A program made the position numbers and the translations under genes. A stretch of 5,365 nt of DNA from positions 1 through 5,365 of the forward strand of contig CALISV010000282.1 of NCBI GenBank assembly GCA_938041615.1. The letters are read 5' to 3'. The first letter of the stretch is position 1. Each line of letters begins with the position of its first letter. This stretch comes from an uncultured Campylobacter sp. (GTDB taxonomy: Bacteria > Campylobacterota > Campylobacteria > Campylobacterales > Campylobacteraceae). Below, piece by piece: positions 1 through 4,899 of the stretch. Under the pieces are notes generated by a model. It did not search any database, was not told the origin of the DNA, and saw nothing but the letters and a program-made list of their open reading frames with translations.

Positions 1-100
1 CTTTTCTAACACAACCAAAAGACTTAGCAAAAAAGCTAATTTGTTCTAAGGTAGGGTATATTCTAAATTTATATGCTCTTTTAATTATTTTAGTCTTCAT
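1..100 (-). CDS. tnpB: TnpB-family RNA-guided nuclease / IS605 OrfB, N-terminus only (runs off the left edge)
   Basis: Reading the minus strand from the ATG at 100-98, 33 codons are open to the window edge. The peptide starts MKTKIIKRAYKFRIYPT and continues with FFAKSFGCVRK near residues 23-33. A basic start, a K-x-R-I/L-Y-P-T segment and a G-C-x-R segment are the usual N-terminal signature of TnpB/OrfB proteins. Members of this family are RNA-guided DNA nucleases that use an omega RNA from the element's right end; older annotations call them transposases. A GGGAG ribosome binding site sits 8 bases upstream (plus 109-113). The RuvC-like catalytic and zinc-finger parts are outside the window, so it cannot be said whether the gene is intact. 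The gene points away from nrfH. Confidence 0.8.
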   Translation of the reverse strand, partial: MKTKIIKRAYKFRIYPTLEQISFFAKSFGCVRK

Positions 101-137
101 TATATCCACTCCCTTATTTTTATCTTTTATCATTTTT

Positions 138-166
138 AGTATACCATAATATCTAATAAAAAACAA
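138..166 (-). promoter_or_regulatory. Likely sigma-70 promoter of tnpB
   Basis: On the minus strand TTGTTT (plus 161-166) is followed after 17 bases by TATACT (plus 138-143), which matches the -10 consensus at five of six positions. A TG dinucleotide one base upstream of the -10 makes it an extended -10. Transcription would start near 131, about 30 bases before the tnpB ATG. The spacer holds one arm (146-155) of an inverted repeat whose other arm lies beyond the hairpin. Confidence 0.5.
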
Positions 167-223
167 GAAAAAGGCAATTCACCTCCCACTTCTATAAGTG
201 GGAGATGAATTGCTAGATATTAT
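146..223. repeat. 10-bp perfect inverted repeat enclosing the hairpin
   Basis: ATAATATCTA at 146-155 is the exact reverse complement of TAGATATTAT at 214-223. The two arms flank the 173-214 hairpin, with a 17-base A-rich unpaired stretch (156-172) on one side only. In single-stranded form the region could fold into a longer stem with an internal loop. The left arm lies inside the spacer of the proposed tnpB promoter. Both arms are AT-rich, so chance is possible. Confidence 0.5.
173..214. repeat. 19-bp imperfect hairpin, subterminal structure of the IS605-type end
   Basis: Positions 173-191 pair with 196-214 around a 4-base loop (192-195). There is a single C/A mismatch (182/205) and a G-T pair at the foot (173/214). 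The core is a CTCCCACTT / AAGTGGGAG stem. Hairpins like this, recognised as single strands by the HUH transposase TnpA, mark the ends of IS200/IS605 elements. No T-run follows on the plus strand; the minus strand has TTTTTCTTGTTTTTT after it, so a terminator reading leftward is an alternative, but that would sit directly upstream of the tnpB promoter. Confidence 0.75.
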
Positions 224-237
224 TAAAATAAAATTAA

Positions 238-259
238 GGGGAGTACAAAATGACTCCCC
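238..259. terminator. 7-bp GC-rich hairpin, possible leftward (or bidirectional) terminator
   Basis: GGGGAGT (238-244) and ACTCCCC (253-259) form a perfect stem with an 8-base loop, standing out in very AT-rich DNA. Read leftward it is followed by TTAATTTTATTTT, which resembles a terminator tail; read rightward it is followed by ATTTATATTAATTT, a weaker tail. No gene ending here is visible. It may be the terminator of a gene separated from it by the insertion of the IS element, or part of the element end. Confidence 0.4.
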
Positions 260-400
260 ATTTATATTAATTTACTTTAGATTTAATTTTAATTATATTA
301 GGAAAATAAATGAGAATTTAAGCGAACTAATAATAAAATACCGGCTTATAAATAAAGTTAAGTTTTATTTAAATTTATAATGGAGGTTAGAAAGCCCGTC
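260..400 (+). promoter_or_regulatory. Very AT-rich leader; presumed nrfH promoter region, no gene
   Basis: Positions 261-360 contain only 16 G or C. The best -10-like words are TAAAAT (334-339) and TATAAA (347-352), neither with a good -35; Campylobacter promoters often lack one. I see no clear FNR/CRP-type palindrome. A 60-codon open frame (198-380) crosses this stretch and the hairpins, but its composition is that of AT-rich noncoding DNA. The promoter is assigned by position only. Confidence 0.3.
382..386 (+). promoter_or_regulatory. Ribosome binding site deciding the nrfH start
   Basis: GGAGG lies 14 bases before the ATG at 401 and overlaps the codons of an alternative upstream ATG at 380. 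The spacing is rather long, but the upstream ATG has no binding site of its own, so 401 is preferred. Confidence 0.5.
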
Positions 401-922
401 ATGGAAAACACGAAGAAAAAAGCATCCATCTGGGTCATTCTTTTGTTGCTATCGTTTGGAGTGGTTATCGGTCACGGACTATACACTTTTTACTATGCCA
501 AGGGATTTTCATACTTTAGTCCGGATCCTGCGGCCTGTAAAAACTGTCACGTGATGAATCAAGTCTACGAAAGCTGGTCAAGAGGCGGACACCAAAACGT
601 TGCGACCTGTAACGACTGCCATTTGCCGCATGATTTTATAGGATATTGGATCATGAAGGCTCAAAGCGGCCTAGGACACGCGTATGCCGTTACTTTTAAA
701 GACAATCCTTACGCATTTACCGCAAACGAAAAAACAAAAAGAGTCGTTCAGGAAAACTGCATGGACTGCCATAAAGAGTACGTCTCAAACGTTATCGATC
801 CGCGCGCTATAGGAGCGGCAAAACCGTTTGATAAAAATCTCAAAGAGCATCAAGGCAATTCTAGCGAGCCTTTAAGATGTGTATCTTGCCACCGCGAAGC
901 GGGACACGCGCATAACTTTTAA
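401..922 (+). CDS. nrfH: NrfH, membrane-anchored tetraheme cytochrome c, quinol dehydrogenase subunit of nitrite reductase
   Basis: The 173-residue protein has a short basic N-terminus, one membrane helix (about residues 10-31) and then a periplasmic domain with four CXXCH heme sites at C46-H50, C70-H74, C120-H124 and C160-H164. The first reads CKNCHVM; the Met two residues after the His is the known axial ligand of heme 1 in NrfH. NrfH belongs to the NapC/NirT family, oxidises menaquinol at the outer face of the inner membrane and passes electrons to NrfA, with which it forms a stable complex. Length and motif order are normal. The frame is open from an ATG at 380, adding seven residues (MEVRKPV), but the GGAGG site and the MENTKKKASIWV start typical of the family favour 401. 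nrfA follows after 19 bases, so the two are surely cotranscribed. Confidence 0.93.
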   Translation: MENTKKKASIWVILLLLSFGVVIGHGLYTFYYAKGFSYFSPDPAACKNCHVMNQVYESWSRGGHQNVATCNDCHLPHDFIGYWIMKAQSGLGHAYAVTFKDNPYAFTANEKTKRVVQENCMDCHKEYVSNVIDPRAIGAAKPFDKNLKEHQGNSSEPLRCVSCHREAGHAHNF

Positions 923-941
923 AATTTAACAGGAGGATAAA

Positions 942-2651
942 ATGAAAAACAAAGTGTTGTATGTAGCTACTTTCTTAGTGGCTGTCGTACTCGGTGCGGC
1001 TATGTTCGCGCTTTTTACGGATATCGGCGCTAAAAAAGCCGAAGAAAAGATGTATCCGCTAATGCTCAATAAAGTAAGCGAACTTGAGCCTGATTTTGAA
1101 AAATGGGGCGCAAATTTCCCAAATCAGCTCGATGCTTACAAGAAAATGGAGCATAAAAGCGACGCAAATCCAAAAGGAAGCGAATTTATAGAAACGGCTT
1201 TCGGCGGCGATTTACCTTATAGCAAGATTATTCGCTGGCCTGCGGCTACAGTGTTTTGGAACGGCTATGCGTTCGGCGTGGATTACAGCAAACCGCGAAC
1301 CCACTACTATTCGCAGATAGATCAGATCGAAACCAAAAGAAACGATAAAGAGTATCTAAACGCTCACGGGCTTCCTGCATTTAAGGGTCAGCCAGGATAT
1401 TGCGTCAATTGCCACACCGGATATTTAACCGCGCTTCAAGTTGATGGCGATTATAACCTAACTGCCGATCCTACGCCTGCTGCAACTAAGCCTATGCCGT
1501 TTTTCGACGTAATGCCTAAAGAGGAAGGCGAAAAGAGAAAAGCCGCGTGGACGAAGATGAACTCTATTCCGTATTTTGACGTCATGAAAAAGATCGCGGC
1601 TAAACACGGCGAGAGTATCCACGGCTCGCACTTAGGTAGCACCTGTGCAGACTGCCACTCGCCAGATGATATGAGTCTAAGAGTTACAAGACCCGCATTC
1701 GTAAACGCAATGGTCGCTAGAGGCTACCAAGCCGACGCAAAAAGCGGTATAAAGGCCACCAGACAAGAGATGAGAAGCTATGTTTGTATGCAGTGCCACG
1801 TAGAATACTATCCTGCAGGCAAAGAATCCGTTTTAACCTTCCCTTGGAATTTCTGGAAGAAAGACGAGCCGTTTAAGATCGAAAATTTCGACCAGTATTA
1901 CGACGATCAGTTAGCCAAAGAGGATGGATTTAAATTTGACTACATCCATAAAGATACCGGCGCTAAAATCATCAAGATGCAGCACTCAGAAGCTGAGCTA
2001 AGCTCAACCGGTATCCACGGAAGAAGCGGCGTAACGTGCGCAGACTGCCACATGCCGTATAAACGCGCCGGAGCTCAAAAGATCACCGAGCATGAAATTT
2101 TAACTCCGCTTGCCGATATAAACGCGGCTTGCAAAACTTGCCACCCGCAAAGCGAACAAGTGCTAAAAGATAGAATTTCATTCGTACAAAATCGCCACGC
2201 TTACGAGCTAAGAAACTGCGAAAACGCGCTACTTTCTTTGATCCAAGACATAAAAACGGCCAGAGCCGAGCTAGCTAAGCATGAGAAATTTGCTTCGATC
2301 GCCGATGAAAAAGAGAGAAAAGAAGCTATCAGTAAGGCTCTTGAAAAGACTCTTTACTTGCACCGCAAAACTCACATCCGCTGGGACTTCGCATTTAGCG
2401 AAAACAGCTACGGCTTCCACGGAGACGAAGAGTCGGCTAGGATCCTAGGTCAATGTAAAGAATTTGCTCGCCAAGGACAAACCGAGCTAGTTAACGAGCT
2501 TGCGCCTTATGGTATCAGCATTAAGCTAACCCAGGAAGCTACTCCGGTTCCTGCGCCTGCTTCTTTAGGACACAAATATCCTATCGGCGTAGCGCCTACC
2601 GAAGCTATGAAAAAAGCCGACGAAGACGTTAAGAACCTAAATTTTAAATAA
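942..2651 (+). CDS. nrfA: NrfA, periplasmic pentaheme cytochrome c nitrite reductase (ammonia-forming), all-CXXCH type
   Basis: NrfA reduces nitrite to ammonium with six electrons supplied by NrfH. The 569-residue protein starts with a signal sequence or anchor (about residues 4-27). Five heme motifs follow: CVNCH (154-158), CADCH (235-239), CMQCH (282-286), CADCH (366-370) and CKTCH (398-402). Active-site residues known from the family can be placed: Arg119, Tyr289 in HVEYY, and His348 in KMQHSE; Glu288, Lys345 and Gln347 match the calcium site. The distal His is in GFH (493). In most NrfA proteins the first motif is CXXCK, whose Lys binds the catalytic heme iron; here it is CXXCH, as I recall for C. 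jejuni NrfA. The protein is longer than the roughly 480-510 residues common elsewhere, with a wide gap between hemes 1 and 2 and a long C-terminal tail. AGGAGG sits 5 bases before the ATG. Confidence 0.95.
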   Translation: MKNKVLYVATFLVAVVLGAAMFALFTDIGAKKAEEKMYPLMLNKVSELEPDFEKWGANFPNQLDAYKKMEHKSDANPKGSEFIETAFGGDLPYSKIIRWPAATVFWNGYAFGVDYSKPRTHYYSQIDQIETKRNDKEYLNAHGLPAFKGQPGYCVNCHTGYLTALQVDGDYNLTADPTPAATKPMPFFDVMPKEEGEKRKAAWTKMNSIPYFDVMKKIAAKHGESIHGSHLGSTCADCHSPDDMSLRVTRPAFVNAMVARGYQADAKSGIKATRQEMRSYVCMQCHVEYYPAGKESVLTFPWNFWKKDEPFKIENFDQYYDDQLAKEDGFKFDYIHKDTGAKIIKMQHSEAELSSTGIHGRSGVTCADCHMPYKRAGAQKITEHEILTPLADINAACKTCHPQSEQVLKDRISFVQNRHAYELRNCENALLSLIQDIKTARAELAKHEKFASIADEKERKEAISKALEKTLYLHRKTHIRWDFAFSENSYGFHGDEESARILGQCKEFARQGQTELVNELAPYGISIKLTQEATPVPAPASLGHKYPIGVAPTEAMKKADEDVKNLNFK

Positions 2652-2656
2652 ACCCC

Positions 2657-2687
2657 AAAACCCAAGGCCTGCGGGCTTTGGGTTTTT
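2657..2687 (+). terminator. Rho-independent terminator of nrfHA
   Basis: A 13-bp stem (2657-2669 with 2674-2686, one G-T pair at 2666/2677) with a TGCG loop ends in a run of five T (2683-2687). It begins five bases after the nrfA stop codon. This closes the nrfHA operon and separates it from the next gene. Confidence 0.9.
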
Positions 2688-2748
2688 AAATTTACGCACT
2701 TTTCTTTCAAATTTCAAAATCCGAATTTACTTATAAATTTAAATTTTA

Positions 2749-2777
2749 TTGTTTATTTAGCCGTTTTAGGCGATAAT
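2749..2777 (+). promoter_or_regulatory. Likely sigma-70 promoter of the lprI-like/lpxB/greA operon
   Basis: TTGTTT (2749-2754) is followed after 17 bases by GATAAT (2772-2777), with a TTTTAG element just upstream of the -10 as is common in Campylobacter promoters. The start point would be near 2784, giving a leader of about 19 bases that includes the AAGGAG ribosome binding site at 2792-2797. Confidence 0.55.
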
Positions 2778-2802
2778 CTTCATCAAATTTAAAGGAGAAA
2801 AT

Positions 2803-3249
2803 ATGCTTAAAAAATTTATTTTTGCTGCTCTTGCGGCGAGTTTGGTTTTCGGAGCGCAAGATCTTGCGATCAAAGCAAAACCTGCGTCAAGCATCGAGGA
2901 AACTTCGGAAGAGGAATTTGATGAATCGCAAGCGCGCGTAGATGAGTGCATGCAAAAAGATAGCTCAACTGCCGGCATGATTCAGTGCATAGATGCAGAA
3001 TTTGCTATCCAAGATAAACTCCTAAACCAAAATTACAAAAAAGCCATGAGCGTGCTAAACGACGAAAATAAAAAGAAGCTAAAAGACATCCAGCGTAAAT
3101 GGGTGGCCTATAAAGAGGCCAAGTGCCCGTTTGTGCCGCCTATGGGTACGCTTTATGCCGTAACGGCCGCTGATTGTTACCTTCAGATGACTAAGGAGCG
3201 CGCAAGAGAGCTTGCAAACTTAGCCGAGGACTTTGAGGGCAATCAGTGA
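2803..3249 (+). CDS. Secreted LprI-like (DUF1311) protein
   Basis: The 148-residue protein has a cleavable signal peptide (MLKKFIFAALAASLVFGA, likely cut after residue 18) and so acts in the periplasm. An acidic stretch (about 31-43) precedes a domain with Cys49, Cys62, Cys108 and Cys125. The pattern C-x12-C, then LLNQNYKKAMSVL and QRKWVAYKEAKC (97-108), is that of the LprI N-terminal family (DUF1311). The mycobacterial LprI inhibits lysozyme, but most members have no known function, so a lysozyme inhibitor role is only possible. The four Cys probably form two disulfides. There is no lipobox Cys at the cleavage site, so it is soluble, not a lipoprotein. AAGGAG lies 5 bases before the ATG. Its TGA stop overlaps the GTG start of lpxB, so the two are probably translated together. 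Confidence 0.8.
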   Translation: MLKKFIFAALAASLVFGAQDLAIKAKPASSIEETSEEEFDESQARVDECMQKDSSTAGMIQCIDAEFAIQDKLLNQNYKKAMSVLNDENKKKLKDIQRKWVAYKEAKCPFVPPMGTLYAVTAADCYLQMTKERARELANLAEDFEGNQ

Positions 3250-4280
3250 AGCTGCTCGTCTCTTGTTTGGAGGCTTCTGCAAATTTGCACTTCGAGCAGG
3301 TTTTAGAGCATCTGCCAAAGTGCGAACTAAAGGGCATTTTTGACGAAAAATTCGGCGAGCCTTATATGCGAAGCTCAGAGTTTTCTGCGATGGGCTTCGT
3401 GGAGGTTTTGCCGCTTTATTTTAAGGCAAAACGCGCGATAAAAGAGATGACGCGCCTAGCTGCAGAGTGCGACGCCGTGCTACTCATCGATAGTCCCGCC
3501 TTTAACCTGCCGCTAGCTAAAGCGATCAAAGAGGCCGGTATCAAAACGCCCGTGACCTACTACATCTTGCCGCAGGTGTGGGCGTGGAAGGCCGGACGCG
3601 TGGCGAAAGTCGAGGCGTACTGCGATCATTTGGCTTCGATTTTGCCGTTTGACGGGATGTACTACAACCGCTCGCGCTACGTCGGACACCCGCTGCTTGA
3701 CGAGCTGCGAGTACGAAAAAACGAGCTTTTGCAAAGCGGTAAGATCGCTTTTATGCCCGGATCCCGCCGCGCCGAAATTTCGCGTTTGATGCCGATTTTT
3801 CGCGAGGTGGCAAGACAGATAAAAGACAAAGAAAAGCTGCTCGTCGTGCCGCCTTTTTTGGCAAACGATATGCAAATTTACGGCGACGTGAGCGGCTTTA
3901 GCGTGGTTACTGACGCGCCGCGCGCACTTTTGCAAAGCGAGTTTGCATTTATCTGCTCTGGCACTGCGACTCTGCAGGCCGCGCTCGTGGGTACGCCGTT
4001 TGTACTGGCTTATAAAGCTAAAGCCATCGACATAATGATCGCGCGGATGTTTGTGAAGTTGCGCCACATCGGGCTTGCAAATATCATGTTTGATTTTATG
4101 GGCGAAGCGGCGCTGCACGAGGAGCTACTGCAAGAGGAAGTAACGCCGAGTAATCTCATAAAAGCCTACGAGAGCTGCGATAAAGAGAAGTTTATCAAAG
4201 GCTGCGAGAAACTGCGAAAATACCTAGAACACGGCTCTGCAGCCAGCGTAGCTCAAATTTTAATAACGAACAAAGGATGA
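3246..4280 (+). CDS. lpxB: Lipid A disaccharide synthase LpxB
   Basis: LpxB (glycosyltransferase family 19) joins lipid X to UDP-diacylglucosamine to make the lipid A disaccharide, at the inner face of the inner membrane. In some Campylobacter the sugar is the diamino form GlcN3N. The 344-residue protein shows an N-terminal half with SCLEASANLH (6-15) in place of the GEASGD motif of enterobacteria, YYILPQVWAWKAGR (105-118), and the C-terminal nucleotide-binding half with MPGSRRAEISRLMP (170-183), CSGTATLQAAL (237-247) and HIGLANIM (274-281). It is shorter than the about 380 residues of E. coli LpxB, as usual for this phylum. The start is GTG in a GTGA overlap with the previous stop, with GAGGG 6 bases upstream. 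A long open frame on the opposite strand (3513-4118) is a shadow caused by the GC-rich codon use. Confidence 0.93.
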   Translation: MKLLVSCLEASANLHFEQVLEHLPKCELKGIFDEKFGEPYMRSSEFSAMGFVEVLPLYFKAKRAIKEMTRLAAECDAVLLIDSPAFNLPLAKAIKEAGIKTPVTYYILPQVWAWKAGRVAKVEAYCDHLASILPFDGMYYNRSRYVGHPLLDELRVRKNELLQSGKIAFMPGSRRAEISRLMPIFREVARQIKDKEKLLVVPPFLANDMQIYGDVSGFSVVTDAPRALLQSEFAFICSGTATLQAALVGTPFVLAYKAKAIDIMIARMFVKLRHIGLANIMFDFMGEAALHEELLQEEVTPSNLIKAYESCDKEKFIKGCEKLRKYLEHGSAASVAQILITNKG

Positions 4281-4283
4281 AAA

Positions 4284-4766
4284 ATGACCGAACCGATGAC
4301 GCTTTTCGGATATGAAAAAATCACGAACGAACTAAAAAATTTAAAGACCGTCGAGCGCCCCAATATAGTCGAGGAGATCGACATCGCGCGCAGTCACGGC
4401 GACCTAAAAGAAAACGCCGAATACCACGCGGCACGCGAAAAGCAGGCGTTTATCGAGAGCCGCATCGCCGAGCTTAGCGACATAGTAAGCCGCGCTAAGG
4501 TAATCGATCCCGCCGAATACGAGCACGATAAGGTAAAATTTGGCTCCACGGTCGTCATCATGGACGTAGAAACCGAGCTAGAAAAAACCTACACGCTAGT
4601 TGGCACGCCAGAGAGCAACCTGGAGCGCGGACTCATCTCGATAAACTCGCCTCTAGCCAAACAGCTAATCGGCAAGAGCGAGGGCGACGAGGTCGCGCTA
4701 AATTTGCCAAACGGCAGAAGCGACGTCGAGATCGTATCCGTTAGCTACAAACCGATCAAATTTTAA
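4284..4766 (+). CDS. greA: Transcription elongation factor GreA
   Basis: GreA enters the secondary channel of stalled RNA polymerase and stimulates cleavage of the backtracked transcript. The 160-residue protein has the normal size and both domains: an N-terminal coiled coil (about 1-75) with [20 protein letters not shown] (35-54), whose Asp40 and Glu43 are the acidic pair that holds the catalytic magnesium, and a C-terminal FKBP-like domain (about 80-158) with [17 protein letters not shown] (121-137). The ATG lies three bases after the lpxB stop, with AAAGGA six bases upstream, partly inside the end of lpxB. The lpxB-greA pairing is also known from C. jejuni. No terminator follows, so transcription probably continues into the next genes. 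Confidence 0.95.
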   Translation: MTEPMTLFGYEKITNELKNLKTVERPNIVEEIDIARSHGDLKENAEYHAAREKQAFIESRIAELSDIVSRAKVIDPAEYEHDKVKFGSTVVIMDVETELEKTYTLVGTPESNLERGLISINSPLAKQLIGKSEGDEVALNLPNGRSDVEIVSVSYKPIKF

Positions 4767-4897
4767 GCCGATGTGCGTGTTTAAAACCGTTAAATTTACG
4801 AGCTCGGCCAGTAAATTTGAGCCGTCAAATTTAACTATGGCGTTTGCTAAATTTAAAATCCATAGCCGCAAATTTGACGCCGCAAAAAGTAAAATTT
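4758..4897. repeat. Seven AAATTT words at near-helical spacing between greA and the phosphoesterase gene
   Basis: AAATTT starts at 4758, 4792, 4813, 4827, 4849, 4870 and 4892, giving steps of 34, 21, 14, 22, 21 and 22 bases. Six of the seven are preceded within a few bases (up to about 13) by RCCG or GCCA, making a loose degenerate unit. AAATTT tracts bend DNA, and steps of about 21 put the bends on one face. The word is frequent across the whole window, so part of this is genome style. Confidence 0.45.
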
Positions 4898-4899
4898 GA
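4771..4899 (+). CDS. Possible 42-residue small ORF, function unknown
   Basis: An open frame begins four bases after the greA stop and ends in TGA at 4897-4899, whose last base is the first of the phosphoesterase ATG (TGATG). The peptide starts MCVFKTVKFTSSASKFEPSN, is basic and contains four Lys-Phe pairs (residues 8-9, 15-16, 27-28, 34-35) and no obvious signal peptide. I recognise no family. For it being real: it fills the gap exactly and has a coupling-type overlap. Against: no ribosome binding site is visible, and the Lys-Phe pairs simply follow the AAATTT words that are common in this genome. It could be a coupling leader or chance. Confidence 0.3.
   Translation: MCVFKTVKFTSSASKFEPSNLTMAFAKFKIHSRKFDAAKSKI

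Larger units (their letters stand above)
1..224 (-). mobile_element. End of an IS200/IS605-superfamily (tnpB-carrying) element; outer boundary approximate
   Basis: The segment holds the start of a tnpB-type gene reading leftward, its promoter, and a strong subterminal hairpin (173-214) upstream of it. Elements of this superfamily lack terminal inverted repeats and carry imperfect hairpins near their ends, which fits. Only about 125 bases separate the tnpB start from the proposed end, so no tnpA lies on this side. This suggests a tnpB-only (IS1341-like) layout, or a tnpA placed elsewhere. The exact tip is not visible. On the minus strand a TTTTAA run (plus 223-228) precedes the hairpin and resembles the T-rich targets of IS605-type elements, so a boundary near 222-224 is a guess. 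The DNA here is far richer in A+T than the genes to the right. Confidence 0.6.

Noticed and set aside
198..380. 60-codon open frame on the plus strand before nrfH
   Set aside because: It begins inside the IS hairpin, has no ribosome binding site, and its Ile/Asn/Lys/Leu/Phe-rich product reflects AT-rich noncoding DNA.
376..381. Perfect TATAAT just before nrfH as its -10 box
   Set aside because: Transcripts starting 6-8 bases downstream would lack the GGAGG site at 382-386, so it is unlikely to serve nrfH.
380..400. ATG at 380 as the nrfH start
   Set aside because: It has no ribosome binding site of its own and adds a seven-residue stretch unlike NrfH N-termini, while GGAGG precedes the ATG at 401.
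1451..1642. 63-codon minus-strand open frame inside nrfA
   Set aside because: Antisense to the conserved heme region of nrfA, with no ribosome binding site or recognisable product.
2688..2748. AAATTT cluster after the nrfA terminator as a special repeat
   Set aside because: Spacing is irregular and such words are common in intergenic DNA of this group; only the downstream promoter is supported.
2507..2978. Two minus-strand open frames across the nrfA end and the lprI-like start
   Set aside because: They cross a strong terminator or a signal peptide coding region and have no supporting features; treated as shadows.
3513..4118. 201-codon open frame on the minus strand
   Set aside because: It lies wholly opposite lpxB, whose motifs are clear, and its Arg/His/Gln-rich product looks like an antisense shadow.
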